Assembly: GCA_022836615.1 (NCBI GenBank)
Contig: MU405321.1
Coordinates: 62,001 to 126,000, forward strand
Source: Annulohypoxylon bovei var. microspora
Taxonomy: Eukaryota > Ascomycota > Sordariomycetes > Xylariales > Hypoxylaceae
Direction of reading: 5' to 3'
DNA: 64,000 nt
In this document: positions 10,210 through 21,409 of the stretch, piece by piece
Layout: each line of letters opens with the position of its first letter
Position numbering within the stretch: the first letter of the stretch is position 1
The notes under the pieces: model-generated
What the model was told of the DNA's origin: nothing
Databases searched by the model: none
The model's input: only the letters and a program-made list of their open reading frames with translations
Translations under genes and position numbers: made by a program

Positions 10210-11400
10210 CTACCCGGTATTAGTTTCGACTTCGTCTTGCGCATCGTACTGCTTAAACACCTCATCTAGCTCCTCCATCCTCACGAGAGCGTCGTGGAGA
10301 CGAGGCCAGTCCTGCTCTTCGGGAAGACCACCCATCGGCTTCCCATTCCCCCACCAAAATGCGAATCTCTCGTACAACTCCGCCACGATCCGGGACCGGT
10401 ACGGGAGCTCTTTTTGCCAGTCTTCCCAGTCCCAATTCACGTCGACAACCTCGTCTGTGGTACGATCGTGTATCTTGATCTCGATCGGGTCCTTATAAGA
10501 GTCGGAATGCACGTACGCGCCGCTAGCCGTCACCATGATCTCGCCCAACTCGCCGGTGATAGTCCACACGAAACCAGGAGTCCCCTTGAACGGTTTCCCG
10601 CTCCTATAGGTGAACGACAACGTAGCATCATCCGCGATATCCGCCTTCCCCTTAACCAGCTTCCCAAAGATTACCAGGAGGTCAGGTACGTCAGTAAGCC
10701 TCTCCTCTATTTTAGAACCGTCCTTCCTAGTGATCCTGACTACCGGTTGCTGAATCTGCATCCGGCTCTGAAAAGACGAAAACTCGCCGAGAACTTCGTG
10801 CACGTAGTCGATGGTGTGCCCGTAAGCAATAGTGATGAGGTTGCCGCCTACTTTCCGATCCGCAAAATAGGATAGACCCTCCGGTAGTATATTTCTGGGT
10901 ACCAGATTACCGGAAGCACGAACATCGCTACTAAGGACACAGCCGATACGTCCCGACTTTAGGATCTCTTTGAGCTTGAGAATAATCGGCGAAACGCGCC
11001 CCTGAAGTCCAATGATAGTATTGTCCAGGCGTTTCTTCCCCGTCAGAGCGACAGCTTCCTTGTAGTCTTGAACCAGAGGCCATTCTATGTAAACAGCCTT
11101 GCCAGCATGCAGAGATGGACCCGTGGTTAAGCTGTGAGTATCCACACGAGTACAGCAGACAACCAGGTCAACATCCGCATCAGCTAAAGCATGCGGGTCG
11201 CCATAAGCTTTCACATTTAGAGGAAGGGCGAAATGTTTCCGAGCTGCTTCCGCCGCGGGAACACTTGAATTAAGTAAAGCCACAATTTCGTATCTGGAAC
11301 TTCCTCGTGGCGATAGAAGATATGGTAGGTGACCTTGAGCAGCCCACGATGTTTTTGCAGATGACGAGAGACCAACGAGCGCGACACGAATGGGAGACAT
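10210..11400 (-). CDS. Gfo/Idh/MocA family protein, Gal80-like
   Basis: Single exon, 396 residues. An N-terminal Rossmann fold starts VALVGLSSSAKTSWAAQGHL, and the second signature, normally EKP in enzymes of this family, reads EWP at residues 106-108 (YIEWPL). The rest is the dimerisation/substrate domain, with GHTIDYVHEVLGEF and the fungal ending RLHDALVRMEELDEVFKQ. This arrangement resembles the Gal80 regulator and its fungal paralogues. The lysine-to-tryptophan change in the EKP motif argues against ordinary dehydrogenase activity and for a NAD(P)-binding regulatory or altered catalytic role; that is inference. It is the last gene of a minus-strand pair with the membrane protein gene at 11777-12991. 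Confidence 0.88.
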   Translation of the reverse strand: MSPIRVALVGLSSSAKTSWAAQGHLPYLLSPRGSSRYEIVALLNSSVPAAEAARKHFALPLNVKAYGDPHALADADVDLVVCCTRVDTHSLTTGPSLHAGKAVYIEWPLVQDYKEAVALTGKKRLDNTIIGLQGRVSPIILKLKEILKSGRIGCVLSSDVRASGNLVPRNILPEGLSYFADRKVGGNLITIAYGHTIDYVHEVLGEFSSFQSRMQIQQPVVRITRKDGSKIEERLTDVPDLLVIFGKLVKGKADIADDATLSFTYRSGKPFKGTPGFVWTITGELGEIMVTASGAYVHSDSYKDPIEIKIHDRTTDEVVDVNWDWEDWQKELPYRSRIVAELYERFAFWWGNGKPMGGLPEEQDWPRLHDALVRMEELDEVFKQYDAQDEVETNTG

Positions 11401-11776
11401 CTTGGCGCAAACAAAACTGACGAATATTGATGTATAATAAATCTACGTAAAGTACCGCCTTCTTATATCCATCCTCGCTATGGCTGAATTCATTAGAAAT
11501 CATCGTGATAGATGCGTATAAGTGGATGGATGACTAACCAATTGACTTAGTCATTTTCCGTTTTAGGGAAATGGTCCTCGTAACTATTACAAAACCCATT
11601 ATCCATTATCCTAATAGAGCTGCCGCGCATCTAGCTCCGAGTATAATAGTACAAATGAATATCTGCATCCAGAAAGACGTTTGAGCTAATAACAGACCAA
11701 AAACGAGAAAAACGATACCATGGATAAGACCTCGGCGTAGGTAACCCCGCTGATGTAATACTCCTAGAAAATGCCT
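11401..11776. other. intergenic region
   Basis: Promoter side of the Gfo/Idh gene. Nothing further is visible. Confidence 0.45.
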
Positions 11777-12991
11777 CTAGCAATCTCTGCCCCAACCTAA
11801 ATGCCGATTCACCTCATTCATGGCGCTGACACCGGCCCTAAACAAACCGACCGCCCCATCCACAGCTGCATTGCCAGTCTCGAGCGCTGGCTCGGGCTCT
11901 TGCGCTCTTCTAAGGTCCGACTGATCCAGTGTTTTCTGCCGCTTCTCCATCACGGCATTGTAGATGGCACGGGCCCATAAGTTATACCACTGGTCCTCAC
12001 TGATGCTCACGTACTCTTTGCCGCCGCCTTCAGCCATTCTCGAGAACGGCCATTCCGAGATAGCAACCTCCCACCTCTTCGTCCGTAGCCACAGGTAAGG
12101 CCAAGCGAAGATGAAAAGGAGGGTAAACGTGAACAGCATCTGGATCCACGATGTCAGGCGCCAATGGTTTGTCTTCGCCTCGTTGTAGCACTCGACCAGG
12201 GCGTTTTTCGTCACGAGCTCTACCTTAAGGTGGCCGCGGTAGTTTGTATTGTTCACCAGAGTCCGCAGTTGGTTCTTGACACGTTCCTCGTCGAACCCAA
12301 CCATAGTCCGGTGGAGCGCAAAGACCTTCAAGCCGGCGTGGCTGGCGGCGTACCGATGGCACCACTCCTTCAACGTCGGCTTCGGGTCGCCACCAACTTC
12401 GATGCTCTGGTTCGAACCCGGAGCACGTTTCTTAAGTATAGTACCACGCTTCGTTTTCTCGAAATTCTCAACGGTCCGCAACTGACACCACGACTTGTGG
12501 TATTGGGCGTCCGAGTACAAATAGGGCGTTAACTCGATTGATACGTCGAAGTCTGTGACAGTAGTCTTCTCGTATTTGTCCTTATCGTTCTTTCTCGTCT
12601 CGGTATGCGTCCCGACAAGATTGATGTAGGGCCGCGGGGGGATAGCAGCAAGTTTTTGAATGTGCGACTCAAGTGCAGCCGGATACTCGAGACTTTTAGC
12701 TATCCAAAATTGGGCACCATTGTTGAGCTCGTTAAATAATTTGCCATCTTTTACTACTGGGGTCGAAGCCATGACGGGAGCGCCGACCGAGGCAGAGGTC
12801 GGGGGGAGTGTTGGTGGGAGTAAAGATTCGACTTCGCTATAATTTGGCGGCAAGTCGTCGACTGCAAGCTCGGGAGTGTCGAGGCCATCGTCGTCGATGA
12901 AATTGTTCCTAGAGCTCTCGCCCAGGTTTGAGTGTAGCGAGACAGCATCGGCTGCTGCCTTGTCGGCCGGCAGGCTTGAGGGTTTACCCAT
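11777..12991 (-). CDS. conserved fungal single-pass membrane protein of unknown function
   Basis: Single exon, 404 residues. The N-terminal 80 residues are acidic, Ser/Pro-rich and probably disordered. A PPNY at 48-51 fits a PPxY site for WW domains such as those of Rsp5-type ubiquitin ligases. Residues about 85-275 form a soluble, probably folded region with YINLVGTHTETRKN and LTPYLYSDAQYHKSWCQLRT. One clear transmembrane helix lies at 282-302 (LFTFTLLFIFAWPYLWL), followed by a charged tail with SISEDQWYNLWARAIYNAVMEKR. I recognise the style of a widespread ascomycete protein but not a named family, so no function is proposed. Coding potential is good: long frame, sensible composition, ATG near a likely leader. 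Confidence 0.8.
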   Translation of the reverse strand: MGKPSSLPADKAAADAVSLHSNLGESSRNNFIDDDGLDTPELAVDDLPPNYSEVESLLPPTLPPTSASVGAPVMASTPVVKDGKLFNELNNGAQFWIAKSLEYPAALESHIQKLAAIPPRPYINLVGTHTETRKNDKDKYEKTTVTDFDVSIELTPYLYSDAQYHKSWCQLRTVENFEKTKRGTILKKRAPGSNQSIEVGGDPKPTLKEWCHRYAASHAGLKVFALHRTMVGFDEERVKNQLRTLVNNTNYRGHLKVELVTKNALVECYNEAKTNHWRLTSWIQMLFTFTLLFIFAWPYLWLRTKRWEVAISEWPFSRMAEGGGKEYVSISEDQWYNLWARAIYNAVMEKRQKTLDQSDLRRAQEPEPALETGNAAVDGAVGLFRAGVSAMNEVNRHLGWGRDC

Positions 12992-13626
12992 TTTTCACGA
13001 GTTGATATAGGAAATGAACTTGGAAGGGAAAACAATTGACAATTAAGGCAAAGATAATTGTAGACTAGTTTACCTACCTTCCTAGTACCAAGTTTTACCC
13101 TTTTAACGTGGCAAATCTTACGATGACAGGTGGGTTGGGTTGAAATATGTATGAGGAAGAGTTATGCGAAGAAGAGTTGGACAGCTGAACAGCTGAGGCT
13201 GAGTAGAGCGAAACAGCAGATCCTAGGAAATCTAGAAGTCCTAGGTACCAAGGTTTCCAAGGTATTCCCTGTCACCAATTCTACCAATCATGAAGAGCAG
13301 AACGTTTAGTGCATATACCCCGCTCCAACCAACCAACCAACCAACCTGCCAACTCGTACCAATCAACCGGTACTGTATCAGTCTAGAGCTAAACCTCAGG
13401 CCTAATAGTGATCTCCCTGCTAAAATCCAGTGGTTGACCTCTATAACCCAGGGCACTCAACCACTAAGACAAAGTGAAGTGTCTTTCATGGTGCCCCAAG
13501 GTCTCAATATACACGGTGTTGACCTGTAATTTTGTATGCCACAAAATCACTAACCATAGTACGGTTCAAAAAAAAAGTTCAAATGCAACACACTAAATGA
13601 ACAGGAAAATACCAAAAAGTAAATCG
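12992..13626. other. intergenic region between membrane protein gene and tRNA-Leu
   Basis: It contains CCTAGGTACC-type motifs near 13234-13245 and a short (AACC)n run near 13328-13345. No gene is seen. Confidence 0.45.
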
Positions 13627-13728
13627 TGACAAGAGTGGGATTCGAACCCACGAGGGTTTCCCCACGAGGAAATCGTGTTAAGATTGCAACCTTAACCTCG
13701 CGCCATGGACCAACTCGGCCATCTTGCC
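13627..13728 (-). tRNA. tRNA-Leu (anticodon AAG) with 19-base intron
   Basis: The minus strand folds as a class II tRNA. The acceptor stem is GGCAAGA paired with TCTTGTC, with discriminator A at 13627. A three-pair D stem (GCC/GGC) follows, then anticodon stem CGAGG/CCTCG, a variable arm GGG-GAAA-CCC and T arm GTGGG-TTCGAAT-CCCAC. The anticodon loop reads TTAAGG before the intron, so positions 34-36 are AAG (Leu, codon CTT and by inosine CTC). The intron (13689-13671) contains CTTAA, which can pair with the anticodon TTAAG, the usual precursor geometry. The mature length is 83 bases before CCA addition. Confidence 0.93.
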
Positions 13729-14280
13729 CGTGTGATGTGAAGTTTGGGCTTCGTATTGGCGTACATGTCCATGACTTGATTTTTCCAAACCTGTGATTCC
13801 TATTGGACGAAAGGTTTGATCCGACCCCCACGGTCCGTGGCAGAACTTCGGTCAAAGAAAAAGGAACATTAGCTAATACTCCTAGCATGCTGTTAGTGAA
13901 GGACCGGCTTCATTTTGTTCTTACATCTCCACTGCATACAACTTTGCGTGTCTTGGACGAAGCGAGGCCAATCTATCTAAGAGCTATAGCTTTCTTAGAA
14001 GAAAATTCGGAAAAAGAAACATATTTACTTTCTTACCTACGTACTTAGCAACTACTTCAAAAAGTTACATACCTAGGTACCTAACTAGGTCCTACCCAAG
14101 TAGCTACAGCCCTCTTTGTAACTAGTAAAAAGACCTATACAACCTTTAGTATATAAGATCAACCAGTCATATTCCTTTGTTTTAACATGGTGTTCATCGA
14201 TCATTAATGGAATTTTCCGATCATCAGGGTAGTTATTACAACTAAAATTAGTTCAAGAGACAGAAAATTTGCAAAAAGAA
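13729..14280. other. intergenic region between the two tRNA genes
   Basis: No gene is seen. It has ACCTAGGTACCTA at about 14071-14083 and a loose cluster of related motifs. Confidence 0.45.
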
Positions 14281-14393
14281 TGCCCAACACAGGAATCGAA
14301 CCTGTTGCCTCCTCATTACAGCATAACAGTCCTTCTCGTATTGTTTAAGAGGGTATTTACTAGTGAGGCGCTCTACCGATGAGCTAGTCGGGC
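14281..14393 (-). tRNA. tRNA-Thr (anticodon AGT) with 41-base intron
   Basis: Acceptor stem GCCCGAC pairs with GTTGGGC and discriminator A is at 14281. The D arm is GCTC-ATCGGTA-GAGC, anticodon stem CCTCA/TGAGG, variable loop AGGCA and T arm ACAGG-TTCGATT-CCTGT. The loop before the intron is CTAGTA, giving anticodon AGT (Thr, codons ACT and by inosine ACC). The intron (14357-14317) follows position 37 and has an ACT that could pair with the anticodon. The mature form is 72 bases before CCA. The intron is long for a fungal tRNA but within known range. Confidence 0.93.
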
Positions 14394-17300
14394 CACATCA
14401 TCAACATGATCCACTTCCATGATGGTAATTGATGAAAAATTTCGCACTAGAATCAATTTTATACTCCGTACTCCATTCATTAAGGTCAATATATTGACCC
14501 AGGTGTTCTCAAGCAAATGAACATGGTTCTCTCTCTCTTAGAAAAGGCATATCCAAATAGCTACGCTCTCGTGTAGTCAACGGAGCTCGTCGCTGTATTT
14601 GTTACATACCCAGGTAGGTACTCTCACCTTTGCTCATCCTAACCTTCTATAGGTATAGAGATGATTGCCAATTGTGTTATTTGGAGCTAGTAAGGCTAGA
14701 GACAACTCTTGACGTTAACTACCTAGGTGAGGTAAAACAATTTCCATTATCCTGTAGATGATTTCTTCACTATCTTCAAAATTATCAGTGAGATTTTCCA
14801 GATGCCAAGGAGTCGATTGTTCACAGGCATCTTGCGAAGTTTCGGGATACACTACTCAAAGGGAAGAAGAGGGCATTGTATGCCGCGATCAACTTCAGCT
14901 AAGTCTCTTGAAGCGATTGACGTGTGGATCGAAAACACTCATCAGATTTTAGTTGAGTCTTCTCGCCAACTCTATCCTCTATTTTCTCAAAAGTAACACC
15001 CTATATTAGTCAATATTGATTTCCTTGATACATGTTTGTACACGGCCATGTTCTTAGCACAGAGCAATCTTTAGGCCAATATTACTAACACCGTTTGGAA
15101 ATCAAAAGCTCAGGCCATGGCCATGCCGTGAATTTGGTAGATGTTGATATGCAGGATTATAATAACGATACTCTTAGGGGCGTCTTATAATATATGTAGT
15201 CGTAGATATGAGTTACTTATGAGGCTCCAGAGTGCAGTTAGGGTGCTTACCCTTAACTTAATCTTTTGATGAATACCAAGGTAATTATTGTTGACATAAA
15301 GACAACTTGAAGCATTTTCCATTTTCTTAGCTATATCGATCTTGATCAAAAGCCCGTACCGCCTCACCGTAGGATCCGGCTTGCGTATAATTAATCGAGA
15401 TATGATAGGGGTGCAGCCCCCGGAATCACATCCGGACCTAAATATGTACTGGACCTACCTATGTGACACTGCTGTAACAGATTGTTCGCCCTGCTTTAAT
15501 GGAGTATATCCTGCAATTGGTGCAAATAATGTGATTGTGGCTGCTTTATCCCGAAGGATTTTCGTATGCAGGTATACGATGGAGAGGCATGTCATACTGC
15601 AGCTTAGTATCAGGGGGTAATAGGGGGGCTTATTTTGGCGCATAGCTAAATTGAGAAGAAAACCCTCTTTCCTCACTTATACCCCCTATTTATAAATGTA
15701 AAGATCTTTGTCCCTAGCTAAAGCTTCCCAGGCGACGGTCTACCTGACAAAGGTCACTTCTGCCCCTTTCCCTTGGTACGACAACTCAATTGAAACTAGC
15801 AGCAGCCCAGGACTCAGCTATCTTTATTTGTCAATTCAGCTTCATCTTCCATATACAGTATTATACACTATCTAACCTTAGGTACCTTAGGTAGATATGT
15901 ATGGGCTTCCGTCATTCGAACTGACACCAATCAAATTTCCGAATTTCTTCTCAAGGCTTTTTTCTGGAAACGAGTATCAAAGAGCGGCCAGCCAGAGCTA
16001 GATCACTTAGGATTTAGTTTGGAAGCTAGGCTACACGCTAATATGCCGGCCCTTGGGATATTATTAGTCTTATATCTCCGTGAAGGTAATGTACCTAGTT
16101 AGATATTAGTTAAGAATAAATGAAATATGTTTATTGAAGTCGTTGTCTGTGATATGAAGCAGTCACTTTTATCACCACTAATGACTATTTCTGAACATTT
16201 GTACTTGAATACCTAGATACCTGTGCATAGATTCCTGTAAACTTATTGATTTTCATTTCACTACAAGCTAGGTAACTCAAAGTCTAAGTCTTACATACAT
16301 AGTGTAACGTAGGTAAGTAGTCAAAAGTATAAGCAGGCCTGTATCCCCCCGTGCGGAGGAGGCACATCAACATCAAGTAGTGATCCCCAAGATACTAGTC
16401 TCTAGTATATCCCGAGTTTTCTCCTATACCAAGCAGCAAATCCATGCACGATCAGGCAAGAGGGTATACCTGCATAGCCTAAAGATCGTAGGGTTTCCTA
16501 CTAAGGAAAGCCACAACTATAAAACATGATACATCACCAGGACAAGGACAAGCTTGGTGCAACGCATTAATCGACCCTGCTCTATGGGTGCATGTCGGAC
16601 TAAAACAGAGTGTAACGGCAGTTGCATGACCTCTATAACGTTATGTCATCATACATCCAGCTGCCGGCTAGTTATAACCCGAAGTCGTAGGCGTACACCA
16701 CTTGGTTTGGATGTGTGAGGGATGTTTGTGTGATGAATAGAGATGTAGACGACAGGCAGATTCTCAATTGGGCTTCTGAAGTCAACAGGCGCTGTGATAA
16801 TCTGCGGGCGGCCAACAGCAGAACATATAGAGGCATCTCATAAGCTCGAGGCGCGAACAGATCTACCACCGCGGCGGTCAGAGTTATTGTGGTTAGAAAT
16901 TCAGCTACGTGGGGGCCTGTAGCTTGGTGTTACGTTGGTTGGTTAATTGAGCATGCATGCCACGCTCCTTTCATGTCTCGCAGAGTGCCATGCCCAATAT
17001 CTGCTGTATGTTCTAGGCGACATCTATATAGTAGGTAATATAGCATTACCTATCTTATAATATGAACACAACCATTTAGACTAAGAGGATTGCCGCGAGA
17101 ACCCGCTTCCTTTTTCCTTTGTCGTGAAAATGTAAGTTTAGCTATTACTTAGTAATTGCTGTTGCTAAGAGAGATGCCTACCTACCGGTTTAGTATCCGT
17201 CAATCCACGATGTCCTTTTCGTAAAGTAGGCGAAGTAAAGGGGGCTTAGACCTGGGGATTTTAGTGTGAGGGAAGAGACTATCATCCAAAAGGGAAGAGA

Positions 17301-18786
17301 CCCGTTGTGTTAATGATGATGACGATCCGTCGGTATAAGTAGCGGAACAGACTCGAACCTATCCGGATCATCCTGCGGTCCCATAGGCTCGCAGCATGGT
17401 TCCCAACGAAACCGATCAATGTGTAACTCTGGTCGGGGTTTGATATTGGCTCTGGGCTCGATTTGGACGGAAAGAAAAAATCACGGGTTAGTCGGGGCAG
17501 TATGAGATGTGAATTTCTCCAATTCTCCCCCCGTCGAGAAGACAGTCGTGCATCTGGAGTAGCACAAGGAGGATCGTCTGGTACCGGCTTCGTCGGCAGT
17601 TCAATAACAAGATATTTGAAATGCCCGGCCACGCGTAGCCGATCGACTCGTTCTGGAACAGGGAACAGGTCCTCTTCTGGCTTAGGAAGCTGACGGTGGA
17701 GCTTTGGCACTGAGGATTTTAGTATAAATTAGCGTGCCTTAGATTCTTGATCTACTGCCATGTTTCCAGGGATGATTGGTATGGGGAAAAACCCTGGCCA
17801 GGTTGAGGACGACAAGCCGCCAACCCTACGAAGGGAAACTAGTCTGGTCAGCCGAAGGGGTCAGTGTCGAACGCTAAGGTACGGCATGGCGACTATTGGC
17901 TCGAGCTACGTATGCAGTGTGCTGCTCTTGGATAGTTATAGACCCCAACGACACAAACGAACTATAATATCCGCCTCGAAAACTGCGGGGAAGCATGGGC
18001 TGCATATAGATTGACGGGTATTTGACCTCGCCGTCTCCTCCCCCGCATTTTGGTATCCGTCTTGCATGCGAGCTCCATCTGCTAGTGGCCAATGAGCATG
18101 TGGGTATACGCAAAACAACCTGGGGTAGCAGACTAACAGGGGTAGGGCGACCACAAGGCTGCGAAGAGCAACATCCCGAGCCTCACCGAGATACCGCTGC
18201 TGAGCTACATCACTCTTACTTCCTCCTACCTCCTTCCTCCTACATAGGTAGGTACTAATCTATGTCGGCAACCATGGATCAAATGCCACGGACCGGCCAC
18301 GTCTGGTGACGTGGATAAAATAGAACTAACACTTAACGTAGGGCAATGTAAAAAGCCCGAACCTGGTTGTTCTGGGTCTGGTTGGATGAGACCTTCACTG
18401 TGCCGTTGGGATTTCCTGGGCTTTCGTGGGCTCGGTTTTCCATCTTATCCGACCAGCTCTCTCGGCTGGAGTGACACATGCAGATGTGTTGCATTGCTAG
18501 ATATCAGATGACCTCTACAGTGAGTTGGCATGCCTGTCGAATAGGTGCTGACTGGGAGGGAGGGGTTGTTGGGGGATTCTAGCTAGCAGTCAAGCCTGAA
18601 TGCATGGCCTAACTAAGGTAGCAAGGAGTCATGATTGGCAGCTTCATACGAAATATCCAAGGGAGAGGCGTCTCGATATTTGGGGCTTCGTAGATTCCCC
18701 TCATTTTAGGTATTTGTAGATCCAGCCGACCGGCATTCCACAAAGCATAAGTACGCAACCATCACCCCTCGGAGTGGTTTCACAAC
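14394..18786. other. 4.4-kb gene-poor intergenic region
   Basis: No coding region I can support. Short frames at 14758-14996, 15342-15620 and 17282-17710 lack homology I recognise, splice partners or convincing starts. Motifs of the TAGGTA type recur (14605-14620, 14720, 15875-15894, 18242-18254). The last few hundred bases should hold the alcohol oxidase promoter. Confidence 0.45.
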
Positions 18787-21409
18787 ATGTTCTCTAAGAT
18801 TTTCGGCCGGGACCAGAAACAACAACAACAACAACGACAACAAAACATGCCGCCTTTACCTGAGGAATTCGATATTATCGTGTGTGGAGGGGGTAGTTGT
18901 GGTTGTGTAGTGGCAGGACGGTATGTCCTTTGTTCTATGATTCAATTTATCGGTAGGAGATTCTTATACTAACTCTGCGCAGCCTGGCAAATTTAGATCA
19001 TAACCTTAAGGTTCTCCTGATCGAGGCTGGGGAGAGCAACCTCAACAACCCATGGGTATTCAGACCGGGGGTGTACCCCCGTAATATGAAACTGGACTCG
19101 AAAACTGCGTCGTTTTATGAAGCTCGCCCGTCCAAGCATCTCGGCGGCAGAAAGGCGGTGGTTCCATGCGCCCACGTCTTGGGAGGTGGTTCTAGTATTA
19201 ACTTTTTGGTAAGAGAGGATGAGTGGTGATTTATTAACGTGAAACTAAGACTTACTAGATGTACACGCGCGCTTCGGCTTCGGACTACGACGACTTCCAG
19301 GCCAAGGGATGGACCACTAACGAGCTTCTTCCGCTTATGAAGAAGCATGAGACCTATCAACGAGCGTGCCACAACAAGTTAGTTGACCAGGTCCAGCATT
19401 TTAGACATTGCTAATTAGCGAAGGGACGTCCACGGATTCGAGGGACCGATCAAAGTTTCGTTCGGAAACTAGTATGTCAAATATTATTGTTCAGCTCGGA
19501 ATACCCACGCAGCTAGCTAACCGTTGTTTAGCACATATCCAATTAAGGACGACTTCTTGAGGGCTGCAGAATCTCAAGATATCCCCGTTGTTGACGACTT
19601 ACAAGATTTAACCACCGGGCACGGTGCTGAACACTGGTTGAAATGGATCAATCGCGACGTATGTCCCCTTACCCTTATATGGATTTAGATTGATAGTTAA
19701 CAATCCATGCGATACAGACTGGCCGACGCAGTGACAGTGCTCATGCATACGTCCACTCGACTCGTGCTCTCCACAGCAATCTGTATCTTGCTTGCAACAC
19801 CAAGGTAGACAAGATCATCATCGAGAACGGCAGAGCTGTTGGTGTTCAAACAGTGCCGACTAAGCCACTTCATCCCAATCAACTAAAACCTCGCATCTTT
19901 AGAGCACGCAAGCAAATTGTCGTGTCTGGAGGCACCCTTTCTTCCCCGCTGATCCTACAACGATCTGGCATTGGTATGTGTATCGAGTTAAAGTGAGAAT
20001 GTGGAGGTATCAGCTTTAACCAATTCTAGGTGACCCCATGAAGCTTAGGGCAGCCGGTGTCCAGCCTAAGGTCGATCTCCCTGGTGTTGGCCTTAACTTC
20101 CAGGACCACTACTTGACTTTCTCCGTATATCGCGCGACTCCCGAGACCGAGAGCTTTGACGACTTCGTTCGAGGTGATCCCGAAGTACAGAAAAGTAAGC
20201 GTAACCGGAGCAACATCCTTGAACTACCACGATTCTAACCGAATTACAGAGGTATTTGACGAATGGGCGTTGAAGGGAACAGGCCCCTTAGCTACCAACG
20301 GTATCGATGCCGGAGTGAAAATCCGGCCAACCGAGGAGGAACTGAAAGAGTTTGAATCTTGGCCCCATCCGCAATTTAACGAAGGTTGGAAGTCGTACTT
20401 CAAAAACAAGCCCGACAAGCCTGTGATGCACTATTCTGTCATTTCTGGCTGGTTCGGCGACCATATGCTCATGTGAGTGATGTGCTTAACTGAAATATGA
20501 CCGAACTCTTGACTAATTTCGCAGGCCGCCCGGAAACTTCTTCACAATGTTCCACTTCTTAGAATACCCTTTCTCCCGAGGATTTACGCACATCAAGTCG
20601 GCCGATCCTTATGACAGCCCCGACTTCGACCCGGGCTTCATGAACGACGAGCGTGATATGGCGCCTATGGTCTGGGGGTATATTAAATCGAGGGAGACAG
20701 CAAGACGAATGAACGCATATAGTGGTGAAGTGCAGGCGATGCACCCATTCTTCGACTTCGACTCACCGGCCCGTGCCAACGACATGGACCTTGAAACTAC
20801 TAAGAAATACGCGCTCCCCGGCAACCTAAGTGCCGGTCTGCAGCACGGTAGCTGGAGTGTGTTCAACCCGGCACCGAGTAAGACGGCGGAAGCCAACATC
20901 TTGAACAGTAACAAGGCGGATGTCCGAGATGAGCTTAAGTACAGCAAAAAGGATATCGAGGCGGTCGAAGAGTGGGTCAGGAGGCACGTTGAGAGCACTT
21001 GGCACTGTCTTGGCGTAAGTACCTACTAATCATTGTTTTCGTTCCTATCGACGTTGAACAATACTAATATTCTCCATTAGACTTGCTCTATGGCGCCGAA
21101 GGAAGGTAACAGCATCGTCAAGCACGGTGTCCTGGACGAGCGCCTAAACGTTCACGGCGTGCAAGGACTCAAGGTCGCAGATCTTAGTATCTGCCCCGAC
21201 AACGTCGGTTGCAACACGTAAGTGAAATATTAATGCTTCGTGGTTTTGATCGTCTCTGACAAGAATATAGATACTCGACCGCTCTTCTTATTGGAGAGAA
21301 GGCTGCGACGCTGGTAGCCGAAGACCTCGGATACTCAGGCTCTGCTCTCGATATGAAGGTGCCAACATATAACGCACCTGGAGAGCTGCTTCTGCCATAC
21401 CGCTTGTAA
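18787..21409 (+). CDS. alcohol oxidase (methanol oxidase type), GMC oxidoreductase
   Basis: Eleven exons with GT-AG borders join in frame: 18787-18920, 18983-19208, 19259-19377, 19424-19471, 19532-19658, 19718-19973, 20030-20194, 20250-20472, 20525-21014, 21081-21217 and 21271-21409. They give 687 residues, or 667 if translation starts at the second Met (18847), which matches the usual family length better. The FAD-binding dinucleotide motif is CGGGSCG, followed by LANLDHNLKVLLIEAGESN, GGGSSINF and YTRASASDYDDF. The catalytic His lies in WHCLGTCSM and its partner Asn in GCNTYSTALLIGEKAA. Such FAD enzymes oxidise short primary alcohols, including methanol released from pectin, to aldehyde and H2O2, normally in peroxisomes. 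The C-terminus PYRL is not a standard PTS1. The upstream 20-residue extension is Gln-rich, encoded by a CAA repeat. Confidence 0.92.

Noticed and set aside
14758..14996. Two overlapping 64-codon frames
   Set aside because: No homology recognised and both are short; they may be remnants but I cannot support a gene.
17282..17710. 142-codon minus-strand frame
   Set aside because: It begins with GTG after a stop, has no ATG near the start, no recognised similarity and no convincing upstream exon.
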